Shown: positions 9,465 to 17,631 of the stretch, piece by piece
Layout: each line of letters begins with the position of its first letter
Numbering within the stretch: the stretch's first letter is position 1
Assembly: GCF_011393335.1 (NCBI RefSeq)
Contig: NZ_CP049865.1
Location: forward strand, 62,001 to 126,000
DNA from: Propioniciclava coleopterorum
Lineage (GTDB): Bacteria; Actinomycetota; Actinomycetes; Propionibacteriales; Propionibacteriaceae
DNA length: 64,000 bases
Direction: 5' to 3'
The notes under the pieces: generated by a model
What the model was told of the DNA's origin: nothing
The model's database searches: none
What the model saw: only the letters and a program-made list of their open reading frames with translations
Made by a program: the position numbers and the translations under genes

Positions 9465-10867
9465 GGGTGTGCGCCCCCTTCCGGTGCGGTCAGCCTAGTC
9501 GCGGACGGATACGGCCGCCCGGGCAGCAACCCGGCCGCCGCCAGCGCACCGGTGGCCCGCTGCAGCGCGTCGGACTCGTCGATCCCCAGCGCGGCGCCCA
9601 GTGCCTGCACCGAGGAGAACTCGGGGGTCGCGTGGACGACCCGGCCGTCGCGGTGGCCGACCTTGATCCGCACCGTCGCGTCGCCGATCGCCACGTCGGA
9701 CCAGCCGCGCTCCAGCACGATGCGGCGCACCTCGTCGCCCCGGACGCCCAGGGTGCTCGTGCGGGCGAGGATCACCTCGACCACGGCGTCGCGGTGGGCG
9801 GCGTCGACCAGGGCGTGCACCGTGTGCGCCGGGCGTCCCTTCTTCATGACGATGGGGACCAGCCACGCGTCGGCGGCCCCGGCGTCCAGGCAGGCCTGCA
9901 GCACCCCCGGCCACAACCGGCCGTCCAGGTCGTCGACGTTGGCGCGCAGTTCGACCAGCGCCGTGGCGGGCACGTCCTCGGGCGCGGCGGCCCCGCGATC
10001 GACCCCGGCTCCGGGCGCGGCCGGGTCGCCGGCCTCGGGCCGCTCGCCCAGCAGCACCCGCACGACGTTGGGCCAGCCGGCGAAGTCCTTGCCGCCCGCG
10101 CCCACGCCGACGGCCCGCACGGTGAGGGCGGGCAGCGGTTCGCACCGCTGCGAGAGCGCGCGGATCATCGCCAGCCCCGTCGGGGTCGCCAGTTCACCCA
10201 CGCTCCCCGCGGTGGTGACCACCGCCGGCGTGTCGTGGTGGTCGCCGTACACGTGCGGGTCGTGGCCGTGGTCGTGGCTGTGCTGGTGCGACCCGTGCCC
10301 GTGCGCCGCGTCCCCCTCGGGGGTGGCGTAGACCTGCCACCCCACCGCGAGCTCGGCCACCGCCGGGACGGGGACCGGGATGTCGCCGTGCGCGGCCCGG
10401 ACGCGTCCCGCACCCAGGCGCACCGGGGACGCCGACACGCTCGTCACACCGAGCCCGCGCAGCGCCTCGCACGTCCCGACGACGTCGGCGATCGAGTCCA
10501 GCGCGCCCACCTCGTGGAAGTGGACGTCCTCGGCGTCGATGCCGTGCGCCCGCGCCTCGGCGTCCGCGAGCCGGGCGAAGGCGGCCAGCGCCCACGCCCG
10601 CGTCTGCTCGGCCAGGGCCGCGTCCTTCAGCGTGGCCCGGATCGTCGCCCACCGCCGGTGGGGCGGATCCTCGACCAGCACGCGGACGCGCGCCTTCACA
10701 CCCCGCTGACCGCCGCGCACCACCGGCGCGGACTCGAGCCGCACCGACCCGGGCGCCACCGCGTCGATCGCCGCCTGGACGCCGTCGGGGTCGGCCCCGG
10801 CGTCGAGCAGGGAACCCAGGAGCATGTCGCCGGCGACACCGGCGGAGACGTCGAACCACGCGTGCAT
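9461..10867 (-). CDS. larC: nickel insertion protein LarC (single continuous frame) with His-rich loop
   Basis: CTP-dependent cyclometallase that inserts nickel to complete the NPN cofactor. The N-terminus WFDVSAGVAGDMLLGSLLDAG and the FHEVGALDSIADV motif are diagnostic. In Lactiplantibacillus larC is made as LarC1/LarC2 by frameshifting; here one frame of 468 residues covers both. Residues about 187-212 form a loop with roughly ten His (HGHGSHQHSHDHGHD), a likely nickel-storage or capture segment. ATG 10867 is chosen because conservation starts there. First gene of the lar operon. No lactate racemase (larA) is in the window, so the enzyme using the cofactor lies elsewhere. Confidence 0.94.
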   Translation of the reverse strand: MHAWFDVSAGVAGDMLLGSLLDAGADPDGVQAAIDAVAPGSVRLESAPVVRGGQRGVKARVRVLVEDPPHRRWATIRATLKDAALAEQTRAWALAAFARLADAEARAHGIDAEDVHFHEVGALDSIADVVGTCEALRGLGVTSVSASPVRLGAGRVRAAHGDIPVPVPAVAELAVGWQVYATPEGDAAHGHGSHQHSHDHGHDPHVYGDHHDTPAVVTTAGSVGELATPTGLAMIRALSQRCEPLPALTVRAVGVGAGGKDFAGWPNVVRVLLGERPEAGDPAAPGAGVDRGAAAPEDVPATALVELRANVDDLDGRLWPGVLQACLDAGAADAWLVPIVMKKGRPAHTVHALVDAAHRDAVVEVILARTSTLGVRGDEVRRIVLERGWSDVAIGDATVRIKVGHRDGRVVHATPEFSSVQALGAALGIDESDALQRATGALAAAGLLPGRPYPSATRLTAPEGGAHP

Positions 10868-10935
10868 GGCTGTAGTTTCCCGCATCGCCGCTGGAAGGCC
10901 GCATCTGATGGCAACCGGGCACCCGATCGGATCCA

Positions 10936-10965
10936 TTGACAGGCCGCGCTTGATGACGCTTTGAT
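10936..10965 (+). promoter_or_regulatory. promoter of the secreted-protein gene
   Basis: TTGACA at 10936-10941, an 18-base spacer, and TTTGAT at 10960-10965. This is a near-consensus housekeeping -35, stronger than most promoters in the window, about 32 bases before the GTG start. Confidence 0.6.
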
Positions 10966-10996
10966 TCCATCACTCACCCAGCACCAGGAGGCCACC

Positions 10997-11446
10997 GTGA
11001 ATAGGTTCACACGCCGGATCGCGACCGCGGCAACCGCCGCTGCGCTCGTCTTCTCCAGCACCATCGCTCTTGCCTCCCCCGCTCAAGCCGATGCATACAA
11101 GGCCGGGAGTTGGGTCGAGGTGAAAGGCGCGACCTCGGCCAACTGTCACCCCCTGGTCCAGAAGACGATCCAGAAGTCCCTCGGTACTGTGACCTACTCC
11201 ACACCCACGAAAGTCGGCCTGCAGAAGCTGACCGCGAGCACGGTACAAGCGACGTACAGGACCCAGTCCTACATTCAGTTCGGGGTACGCAAGGCGTCCG
11301 TCACATTGTTCTGTGACAACATGAAAGGGAAGGCGTACTACACGTACAAGCCGACCCTTTACTCCTACCGGACCAAGATGGACAGCCAGTACTGCTACGC
11401 ATTGTCCTGCCAGTTCTTCCCGGGACGTTGGTCATCGTGGAGTTGA
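10997..11446 (+). CDS. small secreted protein of unknown function
   Basis: 149 residues starting at GTG 10997, behind an AGGAGG site. Residues 1-31 are a classical signal peptide: basic NRFTRR, hydrophobic ATAAALVFSSTIALA, and an AQA|DA cleavage site. The ~118-residue mature domain is rich in Tyr, Lys, Thr and Ser and carries four Cys (NCHP, FCDN, and YCYALSC near the end), which could form two disulfides. I do not recognise the fold. The coding sequence has clearly lower GC (66 of 120 bases in 11221-11340) than its neighbours (45 of 60 in 11641-11700), a sign of acquisition or relaxed codon use. Confidence 0.72.
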   Translation: MNRFTRRIATAATAAALVFSSTIALASPAQADAYKAGSWVEVKGATSANCHPLVQKTIQKSLGTVTYSTPTKVGLQKLTASTVQATYRTQSYIQFGVRKASVTLFCDNMKGKAYYTYKPTLYSYRTKMDSQYCYALSCQFFPGRWSSWS

Positions 11447-11491
11447 GCGCCTGAACGGGCGCCCAACCTGGTCGGCGGCTACCCTTCACTC

Positions 11492-12286
11492 GTGAGCCCG
11501 ATGCCGCCGACGCCGCACCCGAGCGGCGCCACACCGCCCGCGATCCCCGCGAAGTTCGTGCCCCGGCACGTCGCCATCGTCATGGACGGGAACGGCCGCT
11601 GGGCCAAGGAGCGGAACCTGCCGCGCACCGACGGGCACGCGCGCGGCGAGGCGTCCCTGCTGGACACGATCCACGGCGCGGTCGAGATCGGCGTGAAGTA
11701 CCTGTCGGCGTACGCGTTCTCCACCGAGAACTGGAAGCGGTCCCCCGACGAGGTGCGCTGGTTGATGGGCTTCAACCGCGACGTCATCCATCGCCGCCGC
11801 GACGAACTCAACGACCTGGGCGTGCGGATCGTGTGGGCCGGACGCGAGCCCCGGCTGTGGAAGAGCGTCATCAACGAACTCCGGGTCGCCGAGGAGATGA
11901 GCCGCCACAACACCACCCTGACGCTGCAGTTCTGCGTCAACTACGGCGGACGCTCGGAGATCGTGGACGCCGTCCGCGCGCTGGCCGCCGACGCCGCCGC
12001 CGGGCGGATCGACCCCGACCGGATCAGCGAGAAGTCGCTGACGTCGCGGCTGTACCGCCCCGAGGTGCCGGACGTGGACCTGTTCATCCGTAGCTCCGGG
12101 GAGCAGCGCACGTCGAACTTCCTGCTCTGGCAGATGGCCTACGCCGAGATGGTGTTTCTGGACCGGCTGTGGCCCGACTTCGACCGCCGCGACCTGTGGC
12201 ACGCCATCGAGCTGTACGCCCAGCGCGACCGCCGCTACGGCGGCGCCGTCCCCAACCAGGTCCAGCCGCGCCCCGACGTCTCATGA
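11492..12286 (+). CDS. uppS: isoprenyl (undecaprenyl/decaprenyl) diphosphate synthase
   Basis: Cis-prenyltransferase that extends farnesyl-PP with IPP to the lipid carrier for peptidoglycan and other wall polymers. The catalytic motif [13 protein letters not shown] with the Mg-binding Asp, [21 protein letters not shown] and [19 protein letters not shown] are all intact. The last motif normally reads IRTSGE; the change to RSSGE is mild. 264 residues starting at GTG 11492, six bases after a TACCCT -10 box, hence leaderless. In mycobacteria the equivalent gene sits next to recO. Confidence 0.95.
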   Translation: MSPMPPTPHPSGATPPAIPAKFVPRHVAIVMDGNGRWAKERNLPRTDGHARGEASLLDTIHGAVEIGVKYLSAYAFSTENWKRSPDEVRWLMGFNRDVIHRRRDELNDLGVRIVWAGREPRLWKSVINELRVAEEMSRHNTTLTLQFCVNYGGRSEIVDAVRALAADAAAGRIDPDRISEKSLTSRLYRPEVPDVDLFIRSSGEQRTSNFLLWQMAYAEMVFLDRLWPDFDRRDLWHAIELYAQRDRRYGGAVPNQVQPRPDVS

Positions 12287-12337
12287 CGCCGTTTCCGGGG
12301 TGGTCGCCGCCGAACCGCCCCCGTTAGGTTCGTGGGC

Positions 12338-13354
12338 ATGGATACGCAGCGGACCACCCCGCCGAAGCGGCGTCGGGGCTGGCGGATCGTGGGCTGGAGC
12401 GCCCTGGGCCTCGTCGGACTCCTGGTGCTCGGCGTCGTCGGACTCATGGTGTTCAAGCCGTGGGCGCCGCGCTTCGTCACGACCGACCCGGGCCCCGGCG
12501 GCACGCGCGTCACCGAGGCCGGCGTGCTCGGCAACTACTACCCCGCGGCCGGATCGGCCGACGCCCCGGCCGTCCTGGTGCTGGGCGGGAGCGAGGGCGG
12601 CATCGATGCGTGGGTCGACGAGCAGGCCCGCGCGCTCGCCGGGGCCGGCTACCACGCGCTGGCGCTGTCCTACTTCGGTGGGCCGGGTCAGGACCACGCC
12701 CTGCACCGCGTCCCGCTGGAGACCTTCGACGCCGCGCTGGACTGGCTGCGGGGGCGTCCGGGCGTCGACGGGAGTCGCCTGGCCGTCCTCGGCACCTCGA
12801 AGGGCGGCGAGGCCGCGCTGCTGGTCGGGACGCGGCACCCGGAGCTGAACGCCGTCGTCGCCAACGTCCCCTCCACCGTCGCCTGGCAGGGGCTCAACCT
12901 GGTCGAGCCGTGGACGATGGGGAGCCTGGGATCCTCCTGGACCGCCGGCGGCGTCGACGTCCCGTTCCTGCGGTTCCCAGCGGCCCCTCCGCAGGGAGAC
13001 CTGATCCACACCCACCAGGCCGCGCTGGACACCCTCGACCAGCACGGGGACGCCCGCATCGACGTGGGACGCATCGCGGGCGCGCTGCTGCTGGTGTGCG
13101 GCGAGGCCGACACGATGTGGCCCTCCTGCCCCATGAGCCGCGACGTGCAGGCCCGCGCCACGGGGGCCGCCACGGTGGAGCTCCTGGCCTACCCGGACGC
13201 CGGCCACGCGGCCTCGGGTGTCCCGGCACCGGTCGGGGAGCCGCTGTACGGGCCACTGGACGCCCTGGGCGGCACACCCGAGACGAACGCCGCCGCGCGG
13301 GAGCAGAGCTGGTCGCGCACCCTGACGTTCCTGCGCGACGCGTTCGGTTCCTGA
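12338..13354 (+). CDS. membrane-anchored alpha/beta hydrolase, BAAT/acyl-thioester hydrolase C-terminal type
   Basis: 338 residues. Residues about 10-40 form one N-terminal transmembrane anchor after KRRR, so the catalytic domain probably faces the outside. The hydrolase core has the GTSKGGEAAL nucleophile elbow, as in BAAT-type enzymes (GxSKG), with Asp in GEADTMWPS and His in DAGHAA completing a triad. Bile acids are not a likely substrate in this organism; the family name reflects fold only. ATG 12338 follows TAGGTT at 12325-12330 by seven bases. Confidence 0.82.
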   Translation: MDTQRTTPPKRRRGWRIVGWSALGLVGLLVLGVVGLMVFKPWAPRFVTTDPGPGGTRVTEAGVLGNYYPAAGSADAPAVLVLGGSEGGIDAWVDEQARALAGAGYHALALSYFGGPGQDHALHRVPLETFDAALDWLRGRPGVDGSRLAVLGTSKGGEAALLVGTRHPELNAVVANVPSTVAWQGLNLVEPWTMGSLGSSWTAGGVDVPFLRFPAAPPQGDLIHTHQAALDTLDQHGDARIDVGRIAGALLLVCGEADTMWPSCPMSRDVQARATGAATVELLAYPDAGHAASGVPAPVGEPLYGPLDALGGTPETNAAAREQSWSRTLTFLRDAFGS

Positions 13355-13384
13355 CCGGACGCCCCGGCGCGGCGCCGAGGGCGC

Positions 13385-14299
13385 CTAGCGGGTCTCGCGG
13401 TCCGCGGAGCGGGTCACGATCACCGGGCAGGCGGCGTCGCGCAGCACCTCCTTGCTCGTGGAGCCCAGCAGCAGTCCGGTGAAGCCGCCGAGGCCGCGCG
13501 AGCCGACCACCAGCGCCGACGCGCCCTCGCTCGCGGCCACCAGGGCGGCGGACGGGCGCGCCTCGACCACGTCCACCTCGATGGTCAGCCCGGGATGCTG
13601 CTGCCGGTAGGGCTCGACCATGTCGTCGATGCGTGCGGCCAGCTTCTCCTGGTCGGGGATCGCCATGAGGGTGGAGACGCCCATCGGCCCCACCATCCAA
13701 GGCGTGAGGTCCCACGCGTGCACGGCGCGCACCGGCACGGCGAGCCGCACGGCCTCGGCGACGGCGATCCGCAACGCCGCCTCGGCCTCCGGCGAGTCGT
13801 CCAGGCCCACGACGACGGGGCCGCCGGCGGTCACCGTGTCGTGGTCGGTCACCACGGAGATGGGGCCGCGCCCGTAGGCGACCACGGCGTCCGCCGTCCC
13901 GCCCAGCGCCCGCACCTTCACGGGGGCGTTCGCGCCCCGCGCGCCCACCACGACCATCTCGGCGACCTTGGACGCCTGCGCGAGCACGTAGGACGCCAGC
14001 CCCTGGTCGATGACGGTCTCCACCTCGAGGTCGGGGTGCTTGGAGTGCACGCGGTCCAGCAGCAGCTGCAGCCGCTCGCGCGCGAGCTTGCGCAGGTGCT
14101 CGGGATAGTCGCCCGTGCGCATCGCTTCGAACAGTCGGCTGCGCGGCGGGATCGGCACCTCCGGCAGCGCGAGCACGACGATCAGTTTGCGGTCCAGGTC
14201 GTCGGCGCGGTCGGCCGCCCAATCGACGGCGTTCTGGGCCCGCTCGGACAGGTCGGTGCCGGCGACGATGGCGTCGGTGGCGTCGAACGAGATGGTCAT
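13385..14299 (-). CDS. tandem universal stress protein
   Basis: Two UspA domains in one chain of 304 residues. Domain 1 is about residues 8-150 and domain 2 about 158-300. Domain 2 keeps the ATP-binding signature (GSRGLGGFTGLLLGSTS); domain 1 has a changed version (GARGANAPVKVRALGG) and may not bind ATP. Tandem Usp proteins are common in actinomycetes, where they respond to hypoxia or stationary phase. A GGAGGA site precedes adjacent GTG (14302) and ATG (14299) codons; ATG has the better spacing. Confidence 0.92.
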   Translation of the reverse strand: MTISFDATDAIVAGTDLSERAQNAVDWAADRADDLDRKLIVVLALPEVPIPPRSRLFEAMRTGDYPEHLRKLARERLQLLLDRVHSKHPDLEVETVIDQGLASYVLAQASKVAEMVVVGARGANAPVKVRALGGTADAVVAYGRGPISVVTDHDTVTAGGPVVVGLDDSPEAEAALRIAVAEAVRLAVPVRAVHAWDLTPWMVGPMGVSTLMAIPDQEKLAARIDDMVEPYRQQHPGLTIEVDVVEARPSAALVAASEGASALVVGSRGLGGFTGLLLGSTSKEVLRDAACPVIVTRSADRETR

Positions 14300-14412
14300 C
14301 ACGATCCTCCTCCGGCTCGCCCGGCCACCTCGGCGTGGCGGGCGCTGTTCGGTTCACTCTACGGGGCGGGCGCGCCGCGCGGGCGTCAACCCCGTACCCG
14401 GGGGCGACTTCG

Positions 14413-15726
14413 CTAGACGTGGGCGTGCATCCAGCCGTCCCCGCGCGTCCGCAGCCACAACAGCAGCGAGCGCGCGATCAGCCAGGCGCCGTAGGCCACC
14501 CACAGCCAGGCCAGCCCGGCGTGCGTGACCCAGACCGCGGCGACGAACGGCGCGTAGGCGGCGGTGGCTCCCAGCCCCGCGAGCGCGAGGAAGCGGGCGT
14601 CGCCGGCCCCGATGAGCACGCCGTCCAGTTGGAAGGCGATCGCCCCCACGGGGGCGAGCACGGCGAGCACGAGCACGGTCTGCTGCACCAGTGCCTGGAC
14701 GGCCGGGTCGGGGCTGAACACGGTCGACAGCGGCGTCCGCAGCACGACCAGCAGCAGCCCGACCACGACGCTGAAGCCGAGGCCCCACACCAGGACGCGT
14801 CCCAGGACGCCGCGCGCGCCCGCGGTGTCCCCGGCGCCGACCCGCAGCCCGACCAGCGCCTGCGCGGCGATCGCGAAGGCGTCCAGGGCGAACGCCACGG
14901 TCGTCCAGAGCGTGTTGATGACCTGGTGCGCGGCCAGCGCGGCCGTCCCCAGGCTGGTGGCGGTGAACGTCGTCATCAGCAGGGCGAGGTTGAGCGCCGC
15001 GTTCCGGATGACGAGCCAGCCGCCCAGCCGGGCCGCCGCGAGGACGCCCGCCGGCCGGAACCCGAGCGGGACCTCCTCGGCCCGGGCTCCCCGGATCACC
15101 GCGCCGGCCAGCAGCGCCGCGCCGACCCACTGGGACGCCGTCGTGCCGATCGCGGCGCCCGCGATCCCCAGCCCGACGCCGTAGACCAGGGTGACGTTGA
15201 GCGCGATGTTGATCAGGTTGATGGTGACGACCACGCGCAGCGGGGTGCGGGTGTCCTGCAGGCCGCGCAGCACCCCGGTGGACGCGAGGATCACCAACTG
15301 GGCGGGCAGGCCGAGCGCCACGATCCGCAGGTAGGTCGCCCCCAGCGCGGTCACCTCCGGCGTCGCCCCGTACCAGCCGAGGATCGTCGGCCCCAGGGGC
15401 AGCAGCACGGCCGCGTACACCGCGCCCAGGATGAGCCCGAGGAAGATGCCGTCGACGCCACCGGCCAGCGCCCCCGCACGGTCCCCGGCGCCCAACCGGC
15501 GCGACACGACCGAGGTCGTCCCGTACGCCAGGAACACCGACAGCCCGACCAGCAGCCCGATGACGCTGGTGGCCAGGGTCAGGCCGCCGAGGTCCTCGGT
15601 CCCCAGGTGCCCGACGATGAGCGTGTCGGCCAGGATCAGCAGCGGCTCCGCGATGAGCGTCGCGAAGGCGGGGACCGCCAGCGCGAGGATCTCGCGGTTC
15701 AACGACGGCTGGGACGAGCGGGGCAC
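14413..15726 (-). CDS. MATE family efflux transporter
   Basis: Na+ or H+ coupled multidrug/toxin exporter with about 12 hydrophobic helices over 437 residues. The N-terminus after the start reads LNREILALAVPAFATLIAEPLLILAD, typical of the DinF branch. The two halves are similar, the second opening near ALLMTTFTATSLGTAALAAHQVI. GTG 15726 is proposed as start because homology begins just after it and a CATGCT box lies six bases upstream. The longer frame to 15834 would run into the promoter of the divergent gene. Confidence 0.9.
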   Translation of the reverse strand: MPRSSQPSLNREILALAVPAFATLIAEPLLILADTLIVGHLGTEDLGGLTLATSVIGLLVGLSVFLAYGTTSVVSRRLGAGDRAGALAGGVDGIFLGLILGAVYAAVLLPLGPTILGWYGATPEVTALGATYLRIVALGLPAQLVILASTGVLRGLQDTRTPLRVVVTINLINIALNVTLVYGVGLGIAGAAIGTTASQWVGAALLAGAVIRGARAEEVPLGFRPAGVLAAARLGGWLVIRNAALNLALLMTTFTATSLGTAALAAHQVINTLWTTVAFALDAFAIAAQALVGLRVGAGDTAGARGVLGRVLVWGLGFSVVVGLLLVVLRTPLSTVFSPDPAVQALVQQTVLVLAVLAPVGAIAFQLDGVLIGAGDARFLALAGLGATAAYAPFVAAVWVTHAGLAWLWVAYGAWLIARSLLLWLRTRGDGWMHAHV

Positions 15727-15818
15727 CCGGCCAGCATGCCGCACCGTGGGCGCGCCGGACCGCCGGCGTCCACCGATGGCGGCACCGCCGCAGGACCGCT
15801 GTGCCATAGTCGGGCCCC

Positions 15819-16523
15819 ATGACCGACCGGCCACTCTCGTTCCTGTTCCTGGGGCACTGCTCCCACACCGACCTGTTCGCCGAGCACCTGGCGCGGACCG
15901 GCGCCGGCACCGTCACGACCGACCCGCGGCACGCGGACGCCGTGTGCGTGTTCGAGCGGGACGCCGCCACCCACGCCGAACTGGCGCTGCCCCACCTGCG
16001 GGCGGGGCGTCCGGTCTTCGTGGACAAGCCGGCGGCGTTGCTGGCCTGTGACGTCGCGCGGATGCTGGAGGCGGGTGCCGTCACGAGCTTCTCGACACTG
16101 CGGTGGGCGCCGGGGCTGGACGCGCTCGCGGGGGCGGTCGCGGTGCGGGTGACCGGCCCCGCCCGCGCCACGGACCCGTCCGGGGCCGCGTTCTACGCCG
16201 TGCACGCCGTCGAGATCGCCCACCAGATCTGCGGCGGGACGCCCACCGAACCTGACGTGCGACCCCAGGGCGACGGCTGGCTGGTGACGTACCGGCTCGG
16301 CGCCGCGGCGGTCGAACTCGACGTCGCCGCCGGACGCGAGGACTGGACGGTCGAGGCCACGCTGCCCGACGGCCGGCGCGCTGACCTGCGGATCAGCGCG
16401 GGCCCGGGCTATTACGAGCCCGCCTGCGCACAGATCCTGGAGTTCGCCCGGACCCGGCGCTCCCCCGTCGCGCCGGCCGGGCTGCTGGGCGTCGCCGAGG
16501 TCGTCGAGGCGCTGGGCGCCTAG
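15819..16523 (+). CDS. shortened Gfo/Idh/MocA-like oxidoreductase
   Basis: 234 residues, against 330-400 for the family. The Rossmann half is reduced: no clear GxGxxG, but ADAVCVFERDAATHAELALP and RPVFVDKPAALLA (the family's DKP/EKP motif) are present. The second half keeps HAVEIAHQI, equivalent to the catalytic His helix. This pattern suggests a degenerate or specialised member that may not bind NAD(P) normally. ATG 15819 follows a TAGTCG box, probably leaderless. Its stop overlaps the stop of the convergent LacI gene by two bases. Inositol/sugar chemistry is possible but not shown. Confidence 0.65.
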   Translation: MTDRPLSFLFLGHCSHTDLFAEHLARTGAGTVTTDPRHADAVCVFERDAATHAELALPHLRAGRPVFVDKPAALLACDVARMLEAGAVTSFSTLRWAPGLDALAGAVAVRVTGPARATDPSGAAFYAVHAVEIAHQICGGTPTEPDVRPQGDGWLVTYRLGAAAVELDVAAGREDWTVEATLPDGRRADLRISAGPGYYEPACAQILEFARTRRSPVAPAGLLGVAEVVEALGA

Positions 16524-17515
16524 CCCGTCGAGCCCCGCACGATCAGCTCCGGCTGGAAGCGGCGCATGGCCCGCGGCTCCGTCCGGGCGGCCAGGCCCAG
16601 TTCCAGCGCGGCCGCCCCCATGGCGCGCAGCGGGAGCCGGACGCTGGTGAGCGTCGGGCGCACGTCCGTCGCGGCCGGGATGTCGTTGAACCCGGCGATC
16701 GCGACTCCGCCGGGCACCGACACCCCCTGCTCCTGGAGCCAGTGCATCGCCCCGATCGCCATCTGATCCGCGGTGCCGACGACCGCGGTGATGCCCGGGT
16801 GCCGCGCGGTGAGCTCGGCGGCGCCCGCGCGCCCGCCCTCACGGTCGGGCGTCACGTGGACGACGTGGGCGGTGCCGCCCACCCGCTCGAAGGCGGCGCG
16901 CAGCCCGACGACGCGGTCGATGGTCGAGTGCAGATTCGCCTGCCCGGCGGCCACGCCGATCTCCCGGTGGCCCCGCTCGATGAGGTGGGCGGCCAGCGTC
17001 TCGGCGCCGGCCACGTTGTCCACCAGCACGCGTCCGCCCGCGGCGTCGCTGTTGCCGATGGAGACGGTGTGGCCGCCCATCGCCTGGAAGCCCGCCACGC
17101 GCCGCGCCAGCTCCGCCTTGTACGTCGCGTCGTCGAGGCCCGAGCCGCCGATGATGACGAGTTCGTAGCGGTGCGCCTGCAGCATCCTGAAGTAGGCCAT
17201 CTCGCGGTCCACGTCCCGGGCGGTGTCGCAGATCGACACCAGCAGGTTCAGCGGGGTCGCCACCTCATGGATGCCGTGGATGATCTCGGAGAAGTACGGG
17301 TCGCCCACGTCGCCGACCAGCACCCCCACGGCCCGCGTCGTCCCCGACAACAGCGTCTGCGCCTGGGCGTTGGGCACGTAGTCCAGGTCGGACGCCGCGG
17401 CGAGCACCCGGACGCGCATCTCCTCGGCGACCGGGTAGTCGCTGCCCGAGAGCACCCGGGACGCGGTGGACAGGGAGACGCCCGCGCGCATCGCCACGTC
17501 CCGCAACGACGCCAT
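16520..17515 (-). CDS. LacI family transcriptional regulator
   Basis: 331 residues. The N-terminal helix-turn-helix is SLRDVAMRAGVSLSTASRVL with the hinge helix region DLDYVPNAQAQTL, followed by a periplasmic-binding-protein-like domain (VGVLVGDVGDPYFSEIIHG ... AIAGFNDIPAATDVRPTLTS). It is transcribed away from the Nramp-SDR-aldolase operon and shares a ~116-bp intergenic region that carries a TAGAAA-N4-TTTCTA palindrome. Local repression of that operon, relieved by a sugar or sugar acid, is the natural inference. Confidence 0.93.
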   Translation of the reverse strand: MASLRDVAMRAGVSLSTASRVLSGSDYPVAEEMRVRVLAAASDLDYVPNAQAQTLLSGTTRAVGVLVGDVGDPYFSEIIHGIHEVATPLNLLVSICDTARDVDREMAYFRMLQAHRYELVIIGGSGLDDATYKAELARRVAGFQAMGGHTVSIGNSDAAGGRVLVDNVAGAETLAAHLIERGHREIGVAAGQANLHSTIDRVVGLRAAFERVGGTAHVVHVTPDREGGRAGAAELTARHPGITAVVGTADQMAIGAMHWLQEQGVSVPGGVAIAGFNDIPAATDVRPTLTSVRLPLRAMGAAALELGLAARTEPRAMRRFQPELIVRGSTG

Positions 17516-17572
17516 CGCCCCTCCTCCGCGCGGCCGGTGAGCCGCCTCGCGGAAACTCTACCGACCAACCCC

Positions 17573-17602
17573 TTGACCCGTGCGTGGCGTTCCCCCTACG
17601 GT
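17573..17602 (+). promoter_or_regulatory. promoter of the Nramp-SDR-aldolase operon
   Basis: TTGACC at 17573-17578, an 18-base spacer and TACGGT at 17597-17602, about 30 bases upstream of the ATG. Confidence 0.65.
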
Positions 17603-17613
17603 GAACCAACCGA

Positions 17614-17629
17614 TAGAAAAGGCTTTCTA
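17614..17629. promoter_or_regulatory. operator-like palindrome over the start site and ribosome site
   Basis: TAGAAA, 4 bases (AGGC), TTTCTA. It lies a few bases downstream of the predicted transcription start and just before ATG 17632, where a bound repressor would block transcription. It is unusually A/T-rich for this DNA. The adjacent divergent LacI protein is the obvious candidate binder. Confidence 0.5.
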
Positions 17630-17631
17630 CT

